Below the pieces are notes generated by a model. That model searched no databases. It was not told the DNA's origin and worked only from the letters and a program-made list of their open reading frames with translations. A stretch of DNA of 64,000 nucleotides, from positions 62,001 to 126,000 of the forward strand of contig NZ_JACYFG010000004.1 of assembly GCF_014803405.1 (NCBI RefSeq), in the 5' to 3' direction. A program made the translations under genes and the position numbers. Below, piece after piece: positions 9,701-18,730 of the stretch (position 1 is its first letter; each line of letters opens with the position of its first letter). The DNA comes from Pelagicoccus enzymogenes. Its GTDB lineage: Bacteria > Verrucomicrobiota > Verrucomicrobiia > Opitutales > Opitutaceae.

Positions 9701-10634
9701 TTGGAACGATGGACAAGGGAATGACATCAACGGTGACCCCGTTGACGGCGGAAGAGGTTCACTGTACAACTACGGCCTCGCTCCTGGAGAGACAGCCGCG
9801 GATGCCGCAGCCCGCGAAGCCAATGCGATCGCCGCATGGCGTTCTTGGCAGGCTTCGATCGACCCACGTTTCTACGAAGCGTGGAAAATCGATCTGAACA
9901 GCCCGTTTAGAACCACGGATGCGACACGCATCTCATCCACAACTCCGCAAAACCTAGCGGTCACCGAGGACAGCACCTCGCAGGGCTACGAAATGGAGTT
10001 CACGATGCGTCCCACCGAAAACTGGAACATCATGGTCAATGCCGCCAAAACCACGGCAGTTCGCAATAATATCGGTGGCGCTGCACTGAACGAGTTCATC
10101 GCTGGTTACGAGAACGCCCTCAACAATACTGCGGCAGGCGACATCCGCGTCTGGTGGGGTGGTGCCGGTAACGAAACGACCCTATTCCAGTGGAATCGAG
10201 AAATCGGTTCCGAGTGGACTTCGCGCAAGCTTCAGGAAGGCACAAACGTCCCGGAACTTCGCGAATGGCGCGCCAACTTGATCACCAACTACGACTTCAC
10301 CGATGGTAAATTCGCCGGTCTAAGCGTAGGTGGTGGCCTTCGCTACCAAGATTCGGTAATCATTGGATATACTCCCGTAATCGATTCGGATGGAAAACTC
10401 GGCTACGATCTAGCGAACCCCTACATGGGACCTTCCGAGACGAATCTGGACCTCTGGGTCGGATACGGCAGGGAGTTAAATGACAATCTCGATTGGCGAA
10501 TACAGCTAAACGTTAGAAACGCCTTTGAGGGGGATGGCCTGATACCGATAACGACCCAACCGGATGGCACGCCGGCGGGCTATCGTATAGCGCCGTCGGA
10601 AACCTGGTCGATTAGGAATACATTCTCGTTCTGA
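6720..10634 (+). CDS. TonB-dependent outer membrane receptor
   Basis: A 1304-residue outer-membrane receptor. An N-terminal signal (MKKQNLRSCTIMAFASTLLTLPMVGQ) is followed by an acidic stretch and the TonB-box region VFELSPFEVTAND. The plug (about 60-230) has DVGNAISVVTTQFLEDTGA, the RVRGLTAADNTRDFF strand and the VERVELQRGPNSILFGQGSPAGLVN hallmark. The remainder is a long beta-barrel rich in Tyr, Asn, Asp and Gly, ending SETWSIRNTFSF with a terminal Phe as barrel proteins do. This subtype is expanded in Opitutae and takes up large substrates using TonB energy; the ligand is unknown. No SusD partner is nearby. FG-GAP surface proteins follow it. Confidence 0.95.
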   Translation: MKKQNLRSCTIMAFASTLLTLPMVGQDADGEEEEVFELSPFEVTANDREGYQAVDTLAGNRLNTKLRDVGNAISVVTTQFLEDTGATDNKSLLQYTTGTEVGGTQGTFAGTGDGALLDESSNFINPNQNTRVRGLTAADNTRDFFTSDIPWDGYNVERVELQRGPNSILFGQGSPAGLVNVGLKSAAYEDEGEVEVRFDQHNSIRLAFDINKVLIEDELAVRFSVLNNDEKYQQKPAYSLDKRIYAALRWDPAFLNGEGVRTTFKANFEDGKVESNNPRTLPPIDRITPWFDTGTYNGSYISNGNIIGPDGELIAVSKGDTRVYQALNRQTFNAHQLQQDNVQFPNHGQGRPGVNGGPYSGAFNPDYNPRLGSFADAFGGPINYFAVDGGSPQIWQQEIQGSRGIGPDGNIDGGIGGFDFNRSMGIATESDFAKNAGLPFGEFGVYKNNSITDPSIFDFYNNLIDGPNKEEWQNFNSLTMSFSQTYLSDMVGFDLSYNKQDYDNGQLSLLTGSQQALYIDMMGVFPDGNTDGWDPGEIPFDNGTPNPNVGRPFVSDKGQFGNNSYESLRESIRVTPFVKYDFDKGDGNWFTNILGSGTITGLYSEDSLDRENRNWQQYAIEDQGYIDFMNFANVNSFSSGDLAPSTVVYLGGSLKDASSAVGANIPGITQKVNLPRNSITRVFDSTWGNYPGVDPAAEWINNAYLPPELEYPDYDPSDPDAETLWPDRRLSTQAENPLNYVGWRDYPYTLTASEDSAANRERLTTRAALESSEVESQALIWQGHLINDSIVGTYGWRKDTVTSRSFSQDTNDHLDGGGFGYLDFDPSYYTLEGARENQLEVQSHSYSIVTHLDQLPFVSDLVDNLPFSVSLFYNNSSNFQPESARVDAYGESISAPAGETWDKGILVQSKDGRYSFKLNKFTTNVTNGTSTALSNIGFVGQSQDWGGNWANQFEYDMSIDNQSHVISHIAKNRPAGSPIPPNFSEDLLLPNVDIWNDGQGNDINGDPVDGGRGSLYNYGLAPGETAADAAAREANAIAAWRSWQASIDPRFYEAWKIDLNSPFRTTDATRISSTTPQNLAVTEDSTSQGYEMEFTMRPTENWNIMVNAAKTTAVRNNIGGAALNEFIAGYENALNNTAAGDIRVWWGGAGNETTLFQWNREIGSEWTSRKLQEGTNVPELREWRANLITNYDFTDGKFAGLSVGGGLRYQDSVIIGYTPVIDSDGKLGYDLANPYMGPSETNLDLWVGYGRELNDNLDWRIQLNVRNAFEGDGLIPITTQPDGTPAGYRIAPSETWSIRNTFSF

Positions 10635-10691
10635 CCAATTGATATTAATTGGTCGTCTTTGCGCGCCCCCGGATTTTCCGGGGGCGTTTTT
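10633..10691 (+). terminator. Double hairpin terminator after the TonB receptor
   Basis: A perfect inverted repeat GACCAATT-N6-AATTGGTC (10633-10654) begins inside the stop codon. It is followed by a 10-bp GC-rich stem CGCCCCCGGA/TCCGGGGGCG (10664-10686) with a 3-base loop and five T residues. The second hairpin is a textbook Rho-independent terminator and separates the receptor from the FG-GAP genes. Confidence 0.9.
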
Positions 10692-10831
10692 CTTGCCTGA
10701 ACGAACGGCCCAATCATAATGCAAGATCCCAGCTGTTCTATTTTTTGATCCTTGTTTTGCCCCACGAACAAAGCTTGATTCGCTCTAGGCTAACCGGCAG
10801 CTTCTCGTATTCACTTCTCGATTACTTAGAT

Positions 10832-13489
10832 ATGCGCGTACTAGCGATCACAACAGTAACCACCCTATACATCGCTGGCGCTAGCTACCTCAACTCCACC
10901 CCACAGTCCATTCCTCTCGCGCCGCCCAGCGCTAAAAGCAGCACAACCCTTTTCACCCGCCTCAGCCCAGAAGAAACAGGTATTCGCGCCAACAACGAGT
11001 ACGCTGACCCTCGCATGTGGGGCGAACGCTACCAAGAATTCGCGCTCGGAGCAATCGGTACCGGCATCACCGTCGGAGACTACGATAACGACGGAAAGCC
11101 CGACCTCTTCATCGTGAACAAGACCGGTCGCTCCAAGCTATTTCGCAACCTCGGCAACTGGAAATTCGAAGACACCACCGAAAAAGCCGGCCTCGCCCCC
11201 AAAGCCGAAAACGGACTCCTTAGCTGGTTTGGCTCGGTTGAGGATGAAAGCTCCGTCGAAATCTGGAAACAAGGCGCCGCATTCGCCGATATCGACAACG
11301 ACGGAGATTTAGACCTGTACTTATGCCGTTCCAATGCCCCCAATCAACTCTTCATCAACCAAGGCGACGGCACCTTTAAAGAAGCCGAGAATGCCAATGG
11401 ACTCGCTCTCAACAGTGCTAGCGGCATGGCTTGCTTTGCCGACTTCGACAGAGATGGCTGGCTCGATGTCTACGTGCAGACCAATCTCCTAGACTCAACC
11501 ACAAGCCCTGAAGGCAATCGAGACCGTTTGTATCGCAACATCGGATACGGTAAATTCACAGACATCACCGACGCTGCCGGAATATCTGGGCTGACCTTAG
11601 GCCACTCCGCCACTTGGTGGGACTACAACGAAGATAATTGGCCCGACCTCTACATCGCGAACGATTTCGCCACGCCCGACACCTTGTATCGCAACAATGG
11701 CGACGGCACATTCACAAACGTACTAGATCAAGTCGTCCCCCACCAACCCTTCTCCTCAATGGGCGCCGACCTCGGGGATATCGACAATGACGGGCACATT
11801 GACTTCTTCGTCGCCGACATGGCCCCCACCACCCATGAGATGGACCACCGTGGCATGGCTGTTACCCGCTACTCCATGCGCGAAGAAAACATTACACCTG
11901 GCACCGCTCCCCAGTACATGTACAACGCTCTGTATTTGAATAATGGAACAGGACGCATGCAAGAGGGAGCCTGGCTCTACGGCATAGCCCGCACCGACTG
12001 GACCTGGTCAACTCGCTTCGTCGACTTAGACAACGATGGTTGGCTCGATCTTCATGTCACCAACGGCATGTCCCGCGAATACCAAAACGACGACCTACGC
12101 CAAAGAATCTACCGCACTGTTCATCCCAAAGCACGCCTCGCAGTCATGAAATCCAGCCCAGTCATGAACGAGGCTAACCTCGCCTACCGCAACCAAGAAG
12201 GCCAAGGCTTCAAACGCGTCGAGAAAGACTGGGGCCTTGGAGAAGTCGGCGTCAGTTTCGGCACCGCCTTCGCCGATTTCGACAACGATGGCGATCTCGA
12301 TCTCGTATACAGCAACCTCGACGCCCCTCCCACGATCCTCCGCAACGACAGCCAAACAGGAAATCGCGTCATTTTCGATCTCCGAGGCTCCGCTTCCAAT
12401 CGCTACGGCGTCGGCGCCACCATCGAGATTCAAACAAAATCCGGAAAGCAACTACGCCAGCTCGTCCTAGCCCGCGGCTACCTTTCTAGCAGCGAACCCG
12501 CCCTCCATTTCGGCCTTGGCGAAGATACCACAATACTGAGCGCCACCATAAACTGGCCAAGCGGAACAACCCAAATTCTAGAGGACCTTCCCGTTAACCA
12601 GCGGTACCTCATCCAGGAATCCTCGAGCTCCGAATCGTCCAGCAACGATTTGGTCAAGAACAAGAGAACAGCACCGATTTTTGCAAAGGAAGCAGCTCCA
12701 GCACAATCCCCGTCGCCAAAAAACCAGCCCAAACCGGATCTACCCTTTCTCGAATCCACGCTCTGGAATTGCGCTGTTAAAGCCGATTTCAACGGCGATG
12801 GTATCCCCGACTACGCCATCGGTAACCAAGGTTTAAATACACACTACCAAGCCACCCCCGAAAACTCCATCGTCTTCTTCAAAGGTAACTTCGGGGGACG
12901 TAGCCAAAACCAACAAGTCGAAGCCTACTACCAAGACGGTCGCCTACTCCCCTTCGCCTCGCGAAAGGAACTCATCGCAGCGATCCCACCCCTCCAACGA
13001 CGAATCCCCTCGACCAATAAGTACGCCGCTTCCACCATCGAAGAAATTCTCCCACCTGCAGCCCTCGCCCAGGCAATCCGCACCGAAATAACAGAACTCC
13101 GCAGTGGCGTCCTGATCAGCCAAGCAGACGGCTCCCAGCGCTTCATCCCCTTCCCCTTCATAGCCCAAATCGCTCCTATCCAAGACTTCGGAGTAGCCGA
13201 TATCGATGGCGATGGTCATCTCGACCTCCTAGCCGCCCAAAACGACTACCAAGTCCCCGCTCATATTTCACGCTACGACGGAGGACTGGGCCAACTTCTC
13301 CTAGGAAATGGTGATGGCACCTTCCGTGCAATAGATCCTCAGTCAAGTGGCATCATCATAGACGGTCACGCCCTGTCCATCCATATCGAAGACCTGAACC
13401 AAGACGGAAAAACCGACTTCATCGTACAGCGAGAAGGCCTAGAACCACTCGTCTTTCGCAACCAATCCGAAGGCACCTCCTCCAACTAG
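10832..13489 (+). CDS. FG-GAP/VCBS repeat protein with UnbV/ASPIC domain, short form
   Basis: The ATG at 10832 gives 885 residues with signal peptide MRVLAITTVTTLYIAGASYL; an upstream frame from 10649 passes through the receptor terminator and is rejected. The protein carries about ten calcium-binding loops of DxDxDGxxD type (DYDNDGKPDLF, DIDNDGDLDLY, DFDRDGWLDVY, DLDNDGWLDLH, DIDGDGHLDLL), indicating an integrin-like beta-propeller. A UnbV/ASPIC domain lies near residues 540-625 (GLGEDTTILSATINWPSG). The C-terminal part (about 650-880) has GNQGLNTHYQAT and IAQIAPIQDFG. It is probably exported and surface-bound; such proteins are suspected in adhesion or glycan binding. It is followed after 2 bp by a paralogue. 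Confidence 0.88.
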   Translation: MRVLAITTVTTLYIAGASYLNSTPQSIPLAPPSAKSSTTLFTRLSPEETGIRANNEYADPRMWGERYQEFALGAIGTGITVGDYDNDGKPDLFIVNKTGRSKLFRNLGNWKFEDTTEKAGLAPKAENGLLSWFGSVEDESSVEIWKQGAAFADIDNDGDLDLYLCRSNAPNQLFINQGDGTFKEAENANGLALNSASGMACFADFDRDGWLDVYVQTNLLDSTTSPEGNRDRLYRNIGYGKFTDITDAAGISGLTLGHSATWWDYNEDNWPDLYIANDFATPDTLYRNNGDGTFTNVLDQVVPHQPFSSMGADLGDIDNDGHIDFFVADMAPTTHEMDHRGMAVTRYSMREENITPGTAPQYMYNALYLNNGTGRMQEGAWLYGIARTDWTWSTRFVDLDNDGWLDLHVTNGMSREYQNDDLRQRIYRTVHPKARLAVMKSSPVMNEANLAYRNQEGQGFKRVEKDWGLGEVGVSFGTAFADFDNDGDLDLVYSNLDAPPTILRNDSQTGNRVIFDLRGSASNRYGVGATIEIQTKSGKQLRQLVLARGYLSSSEPALHFGLGEDTTILSATINWPSGTTQILEDLPVNQRYLIQESSSSESSSNDLVKNKRTAPIFAKEAAPAQSPSPKNQPKPDLPFLESTLWNCAVKADFNGDGIPDYAIGNQGLNTHYQATPENSIVFFKGNFGGRSQNQQVEAYYQDGRLLPFASRKELIAAIPPLQRRIPSTNKYAASTIEEILPPAALAQAIRTEITELRSGVLISQADGSQRFIPFPFIAQIAPIQDFGVADIDGDGHLDLLAAQNDYQVPAHISRYDGGLGQLLLGNGDGTFRAIDPQSSGIIIDGHALSIHIEDLNQDGKTDFIVQREGLEPLVFRNQSEGTSSN

Positions 13490-13491
13490 CC

Positions 13492-16185
13492 ATGCGCTTT
13501 TATTATAAAGGAAGCTTCGCTTTGCTCGCCCTAGGCCTAGCTACGACGACGCCCAACCTTGTCGGCAGATCCCAAGTCGATTCAGCACCCCTTGTTCCCT
13601 ATTCCTCCCCCAACCCCACCAGCTCTCAGACCCTATTCTCCGAAATCCCCTCCACCCATTCCGGAATCGATCTCGTCAACAGCTACAACGACCCCCGCAT
13701 GTGGGGAGAACGCTACCAGGAAATGGTTTTTGGAACCATTGGCACCGGAGTCGCCGTAGCCGACTACGACAAAGATGGACTACCCGATCTATTTCTAGCG
13801 GCTAAGACTGGAGGCTCACGACTGTATCGAAACCTTGGTGACTTTAAATTCGAAGACCTGACCGAGTCTGCCGGACTGAGTCTTCAAGACGACAGTTGGT
13901 CAGGTAGACTGAGAGGCCTCTTTGGCAGCGGCTCGGACCAAGACCTGCCCTGGGATCAAGGCACAGCTTTCGTTGATGTGGACAACGACGGATGGCTCGA
14001 TCTCTACGTCACCTCTTTCAATGCGCCCAACCGCCTTTACATTAACCAAGGCGATGGCACCTTCCACGAAGAAGCAGAGCAAAGAGGGCTTGCCATTCAA
14101 GACTCAAGCGGCAGTGCCGCCTTCTGCGACTTCGATCGAGACGGATGGCTCGACGTCTACCTGCAAACCAACATGCTAGACGTCATCTCACAGCCCGACG
14201 GGAGACCTGACCGGCTCTTCCGCAACAAGGGCGACGGAACCTTCGAGGAAGTCACCCAATCCGCTGGCATCTCTGGCTCCACCTCCGGCCACTCCGTCGC
14301 TTGGTGGGACTACAACGAAGACGGCTGGCCAGACATCTACGTCTCCAACGACTTTTCCGTTCCCGATCGCCTGTATCAAAACAATGGCGACGGAACCTTT
14401 ACCGATGTTCTCGAATCGGTCCTCCCTCTCACCCCATACTATTCTATGGGTGCCGACATCGGAGACATCAACAATGACGGCCTGATTGACCTCTTCGTCG
14501 GCGACATGGCCCCAACATCGCATGAAACCGACCACCGTGGCATGGCCATCTCCCGAGCCCGTGAACTCGCAAACCGCCCCCCCGAAGCAGCGCCCCAACG
14601 CATGCGCAACGCACTCTACCTAAACACTCGCTCCAGCCGCATGCTCGAAGCCGCTTGGCTGTTCGGCGTCGCACGCAGCGATTGGACTTGGTCAGTACGG
14701 TTCGAAGACTTCGACAATGATGGCTGGCTCGATCTCCACGTCACAAACGGAATGATACGAGAGTACCACAACGCCGATATCCTTAAAGGCGTCATGGGCG
14801 CCGTCAGCCGCCAAGCCCAGCGTGCTGTCATGAAACGCAGTCCCGTCATGGCCGAGAGCAACCTCGCCTTCCGCAATAAACAAGGGCAAGGCTTCGAACG
14901 CGTCGAGCAAGAATGGGGACTCGACCACCTTGGCGTCAGCTTCGGCTCCGCCACTGGAGATTTCGACGGCGACGGCGACCTCGACCTCATCTACGCAAAC
15001 TACGACGCCCCCTTCACCCTATACCGCAACGACAGCCGAGACAACCGCGTCGTATTCGCCCTCCAAGGCAAGCAATCCAACCGCTACGCCATCGGAGCCT
15101 CCATCGAAATACAAACCGTATCTGGTAAACAGATACGTAAACACCTCAATGCCCGCGGCTACCTTTCCACTAGCGAACCCATCTTCCACTTCGGCCTTGG
15201 GTCAGAGGAAACCATCCAAACCGCCACCATCCGCTGGCCCAGCGGGAATGTGCAAACCCTAACCAATTTAAAGGCGAATCGCAAATACACCGTCCCGGAA
15301 GACAACTCGTCGCAGAACGGTACGCTCGCCACCATCCCGGATCCAGCGCCACAACTCTTTAGGAAAGCAGATTCCACATCACTGGCCTCTAACCTGCAGC
15401 CCCCAGTCCAGACAAAAGACTCCCTAGCCATCGCACCGCCCCTCGTTCCCCAAGGAATACAGTTCTTCCCAGACTTCATCTCAGTCCAAGCCGACCTCAA
15501 CAACGACGGGACCCCCGACTACGTCATCGGTAACCTCGGTTTGAATACACGCTACCAAGCCAGCCCCGAGGCCCCCTTCGTTATTCTGGAAGGCCGCTTC
15601 GCCAATCCCCGAGAGACGCAACGCATCGAAGCCTACGTCGAAAACGGACGACTCCTCCCCTTCCGCTCGAGAAAGGACCTCATCGAGCTCATCCCGCCGC
15701 TCGAACGAAAATTTCCCAGTGCCAACGCTTTCGCCGCAGCCACGCTCGAAGAAATCCTCGGCCCAAGCGCAATCTCCAAAGCCTCCCGCCTTGAAATCAC
15801 CGAACTGCGCAGTGGGGCGCTTATCTCAAGCCCCGAAGGTGAACTCACCTTCTTCCCCTTCACCGGACTCGCCCAAATCGCCCCCATCACCCACGTAGCC
15901 ATCGCCGACTTCAACGGCGACGGACATCTCGACATTGCCGCCGCCCAAAACGAACACGACGTGGATCCCGTCATTGGCTACCACGACGGAGGTCTCGGTG
16001 TCATTCTGCTCGGTGACGGAACGGGCCACTTCAACAGCCTCTCCCCTTCCGAGAGCGGCCTCGTTCTTCCCGGTACCAACTGGCGTCTAAACGCTCAAGA
16101 CGTCGACAAAGATGGCGACATCGACCTGATCGCCACCCCGTCCGAAGGAACAAGCCAAATCTACCTCAACCGCACAAACGACTGA
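13492..16185 (+). CDS. FG-GAP/VCBS repeat protein with UnbV/ASPIC domain, paralogue
   Basis: 897 residues, starting 2 bp after the previous stop, so clearly in one operon. Signal peptide MRFYYKGSFALLALGLATTTP. It is collinear with the preceding protein: the same MWGERYQE block, DYDKDGLPDLF, DVDNDGWLDLY, DYNEDGWPDIY and DFDGDGDLDLIY loops, then a UnbV/ASPIC domain ending TATIRWPSGNVQ, then the GNLGLNTRYQAS tail. The pair is a tandem duplication that has diverged. Calcium-stabilised propeller and surface location are inferred from the family. Function unknown. Confidence 0.88.
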   Translation: MRFYYKGSFALLALGLATTTPNLVGRSQVDSAPLVPYSSPNPTSSQTLFSEIPSTHSGIDLVNSYNDPRMWGERYQEMVFGTIGTGVAVADYDKDGLPDLFLAAKTGGSRLYRNLGDFKFEDLTESAGLSLQDDSWSGRLRGLFGSGSDQDLPWDQGTAFVDVDNDGWLDLYVTSFNAPNRLYINQGDGTFHEEAEQRGLAIQDSSGSAAFCDFDRDGWLDVYLQTNMLDVISQPDGRPDRLFRNKGDGTFEEVTQSAGISGSTSGHSVAWWDYNEDGWPDIYVSNDFSVPDRLYQNNGDGTFTDVLESVLPLTPYYSMGADIGDINNDGLIDLFVGDMAPTSHETDHRGMAISRARELANRPPEAAPQRMRNALYLNTRSSRMLEAAWLFGVARSDWTWSVRFEDFDNDGWLDLHVTNGMIREYHNADILKGVMGAVSRQAQRAVMKRSPVMAESNLAFRNKQGQGFERVEQEWGLDHLGVSFGSATGDFDGDGDLDLIYANYDAPFTLYRNDSRDNRVVFALQGKQSNRYAIGASIEIQTVSGKQIRKHLNARGYLSTSEPIFHFGLGSEETIQTATIRWPSGNVQTLTNLKANRKYTVPEDNSSQNGTLATIPDPAPQLFRKADSTSLASNLQPPVQTKDSLAIAPPLVPQGIQFFPDFISVQADLNNDGTPDYVIGNLGLNTRYQASPEAPFVILEGRFANPRETQRIEAYVENGRLLPFRSRKDLIELIPPLERKFPSANAFAAATLEEILGPSAISKASRLEITELRSGALISSPEGELTFFPFTGLAQIAPITHVAIADFNGDGHLDIAAAQNEHDVDPVIGYHDGGLGVILLGDGTGHFNSLSPSESGLVLPGTNWRLNAQDVDKDGDIDLIATPSEGTSQIYLNRTND

Positions 16186-16274
16186 TCCCCATCAACCATT
16201 GTCGCTTTCACTGCGCTCTTGCACCTCTCGTGCGTCCGGCAGTTAATTTCCTCCACCGACAAGACCCATAACTC

Positions 16275-18722
16275 GTGACTCAAGCCCCAAAGACACAAAC
16301 AACATTCCTGAGCTCCAAAGGCTGGCTACTCGCCTTAGCGGCGTCCTCGCTACTGCTGCTTTTCGCTCACTCCTCCCGCATCAAGCAGATAGACCACGTT
16401 TCAAATCTTGCCGGAGGAGACGAAATTGCAATCGACGCGTCTTCACCCACTGGATACGAAAACGGCTTCCGTAAACTCGTCGTTCCCGAAAAAAACACGA
16501 ACAGCATTCAATGGATCATGCAGGTCCAGCAGCTCTTCGAAGAAGACACGCTACTACTTCGTCACGTCGACTACGACAATGCCCCAGACGGACGAAGCGT
16601 TCGAACCTCCTCGCTTTACCGGTGGTATCTCGGGAGCATAGCGTTCCTGAACAGCCTCCTCACCGGGAATCCGACAGGCGTATCGGTCGAAAAAGCTGCA
16701 CTTTGGGCCGATCCCATCCTACAAGTAGCGACTCTTCTTTTGCTCGCTTGGTTCATCAAGCGCCATTTCGGTACATTGCCGGCGAGCTTTTTTGCAGCCG
16801 GCTTTGTAAGCCTCTTCCCTTTGAGTACCGCCTTCGCCCCAGGTCAGCCCGGCGAATCCTCCGTTCTCATCGCTTGCCATCTCGGCGCCATAGCCACCCT
16901 CCTGGTCGCCGTCCCAACCCCCTTACCCCCAAACGCCCCCACATCGCTTTCTAAGCGACGGCGCCTCTTCACCGCAAGCGGCCTGCTTGCCGGCCTCGGG
17001 ATGTGGATAGGCATTGCGGGGACCTTGCCCCTCTTAATCGGAATAGTCCTGTCCGGCATCTTGCTCGCTTTCTTAAACTCCCGCCAAGCAGAATCAGATC
17101 CGCTACCATGGAGAGCCTGGGCACTTGCAGGAGCTTCCACCACCCTCGTGGCATGGCTCATAGATCGAGCTCCCGCTATCGCGGACGAAGCGTCCTGGCA
17201 GTCCGACTTTATCCACCCGCTCTACTCTGCAGCATGGTTAGGCTCCGGAGAGCTACTACGTTTTCTGTCCATGCCAAATAAAGGCTCAACTCGCCGCAAG
17301 GTTACCATAACCGTCCTTTGCTTGCTCCCAATAGCAGGCCTCGCCTACATCAGCAGCGTAAACTCCTCCGTGGAAGGATGGAGCTTGAATCCTGTATCCA
17401 TAAAACTAACGCGTCTACCCATTGGCCCAGACGCAGCAGGTTTCGTTGAGTGGATCAAACAAGACGGAACCGGCCTCATGCTGATTGCCACTTTGCTCCC
17501 GCTTGCCACCCTAATCTCCCTTGCATTCCATCTGTTCACGACGAAACTCGCAAATGCCGAGAACCGGGCGCTGTTAATAATTCTCGGCCCCGTCCTACTC
17601 GCCGCTGTATTCGCATTCTCGCGACTCGGCTGGTGGAATCAAGTGGCCGCTCTCACACTCCTCCTTGCAACAACCGCCCTGACGAGCAAACACGTCAGCC
17701 AAGCCCTCAAGTGGAGCCTAGGCTCGACCATTGGATTCGCCGCCTTGCTCGGACTCTCCCTCTCCTACTCCGGTATCGGGAAAGCATCGGACAACCTAGT
17801 CGAAACCAAGGATTTCGAAAGCCTCATCGAGCGCCACCTCGCGCAATGGCTTGCCAGACGAGGGGCCATGCCTGGAGAAGTCGCTCTCGCTCCGCCCACC
17901 GTGAGCGCTACGCTTTCGTACTATGGAGGCCTTCGCGGTCTCGGTACACCGTATCCAGAAAACGTTGAAGGTTTTTCCACCGCAGTCCGGCTTTCCGCCG
18001 CCTCGACCGCAGACGAAGCGCACGCGCTTTCAGAAGGACGCGAGGTCAGCTTCATCGTCCACCCCTCTTGGGACACCTTCCTTGAAGAGTACGCTCGTCT
18101 CGGCACCGAGCATCCCGAAAACTCCTTCATAGCGCTGCTGAACCGCTGGCTCGCCCCACGCTGGCTCTATCCCGTAGCCTTCCAGCTTCCAGTTGTGCCA
18201 GGCTTCGAAAACGAATGGGTTACCATCTACCGTGTGGGCGAAGTACAGGACAACTCCAGCGCTATCGCCAGTCTCTTTGAGTACTTTTTGGATACTGGTC
18301 GCCGCCAACTCGCCGTCATGGCCCAAGAAGCGCTCGCCAACAATTTTCCCGATGAACTCGTTACCCACATAGCCACAGCACAACTCGCTATAGCTCGCGG
18401 CGACCCTCAAGGCTTAAAACTCGCCGCTGACAAAATCATTGGATCCATCAATGCCGGAACCGACTTCTACCTCCCTTGGAATTTCCGCGTGAGCGCCTCT
18501 ATAGTTCTCGCCAACGCTAAGCGTATTCCCGAAACGAAAACGCAGCTAGGGATCTGTCTCGAGGAAATCACTACAGATCGCGTTCGACGCCTTCCAACCG
18601 GCTCCCTAACGAACCTGCTCCTTCTCTCAAAGGCACTCAAGGCCGACTTTCCCGATCCAGAAGTCAAAGCCTATGCCATAAGCCTACTTCCGAAGCAACA
18701 GCAAGCTGAGTTTCAGCAGTAG
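16275..18722 (+). CDS. Multi-pass membrane protein, GT-C glycosyltransferase-like
   Basis: 815 residues, with a GTG start at 16275; no better start exists before the first membrane span. Residues 1-500 hold a row of hydrophobic helices (first span 17-31, then many from about 140). The first large loop has HVDYDNAPDGRS (Asp99, Asp101) followed by aromatic YRWYLGS. This recalls the acidic loop of GT-C and STT3-type oligosaccharyltransferases. The C-terminal 300 residues are soluble, with helical TPR-like pairs (AQLAIARGDPQGLKLAADK). It follows the two FG-GAP genes after 89 bp, so it may glycosylate or assemble those surface proteins. That role is inference. The protein itself is uncharacterised. 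Confidence 0.72.
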   Translation: MTQAPKTQTTFLSSKGWLLALAASSLLLLFAHSSRIKQIDHVSNLAGGDEIAIDASSPTGYENGFRKLVVPEKNTNSIQWIMQVQQLFEEDTLLLRHVDYDNAPDGRSVRTSSLYRWYLGSIAFLNSLLTGNPTGVSVEKAALWADPILQVATLLLLAWFIKRHFGTLPASFFAAGFVSLFPLSTAFAPGQPGESSVLIACHLGAIATLLVAVPTPLPPNAPTSLSKRRRLFTASGLLAGLGMWIGIAGTLPLLIGIVLSGILLAFLNSRQAESDPLPWRAWALAGASTTLVAWLIDRAPAIADEASWQSDFIHPLYSAAWLGSGELLRFLSMPNKGSTRRKVTITVLCLLPIAGLAYISSVNSSVEGWSLNPVSIKLTRLPIGPDAAGFVEWIKQDGTGLMLIATLLPLATLISLAFHLFTTKLANAENRALLIILGPVLLAAVFAFSRLGWWNQVAALTLLLATTALTSKHVSQALKWSLGSTIGFAALLGLSLSYSGIGKASDNLVETKDFESLIERHLAQWLARRGAMPGEVALAPPTVSATLSYYGGLRGLGTPYPENVEGFSTAVRLSAASTADEAHALSEGREVSFIVHPSWDTFLEEYARLGTEHPENSFIALLNRWLAPRWLYPVAFQLPVVPGFENEWVTIYRVGEVQDNSSAIASLFEYFLDTGRRQLAVMAQEALANNFPDELVTHIATAQLAIARGDPQGLKLAADKIIGSINAGTDFYLPWNFRVSASIVLANAKRIPETKTQLGICLEEITTDRVRRLPTGSLTNLLLLSKALKADFPDPEVKAYAISLLPKQQQAEFQQ

Positions 18723-18730
18723 GCTATCCA

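Noticed and set aside
10649-10831. N-terminal extension of the first FG-GAP protein
   Set aside because: Runs through the receptor terminator and hides the signal peptide that starts at 10832.
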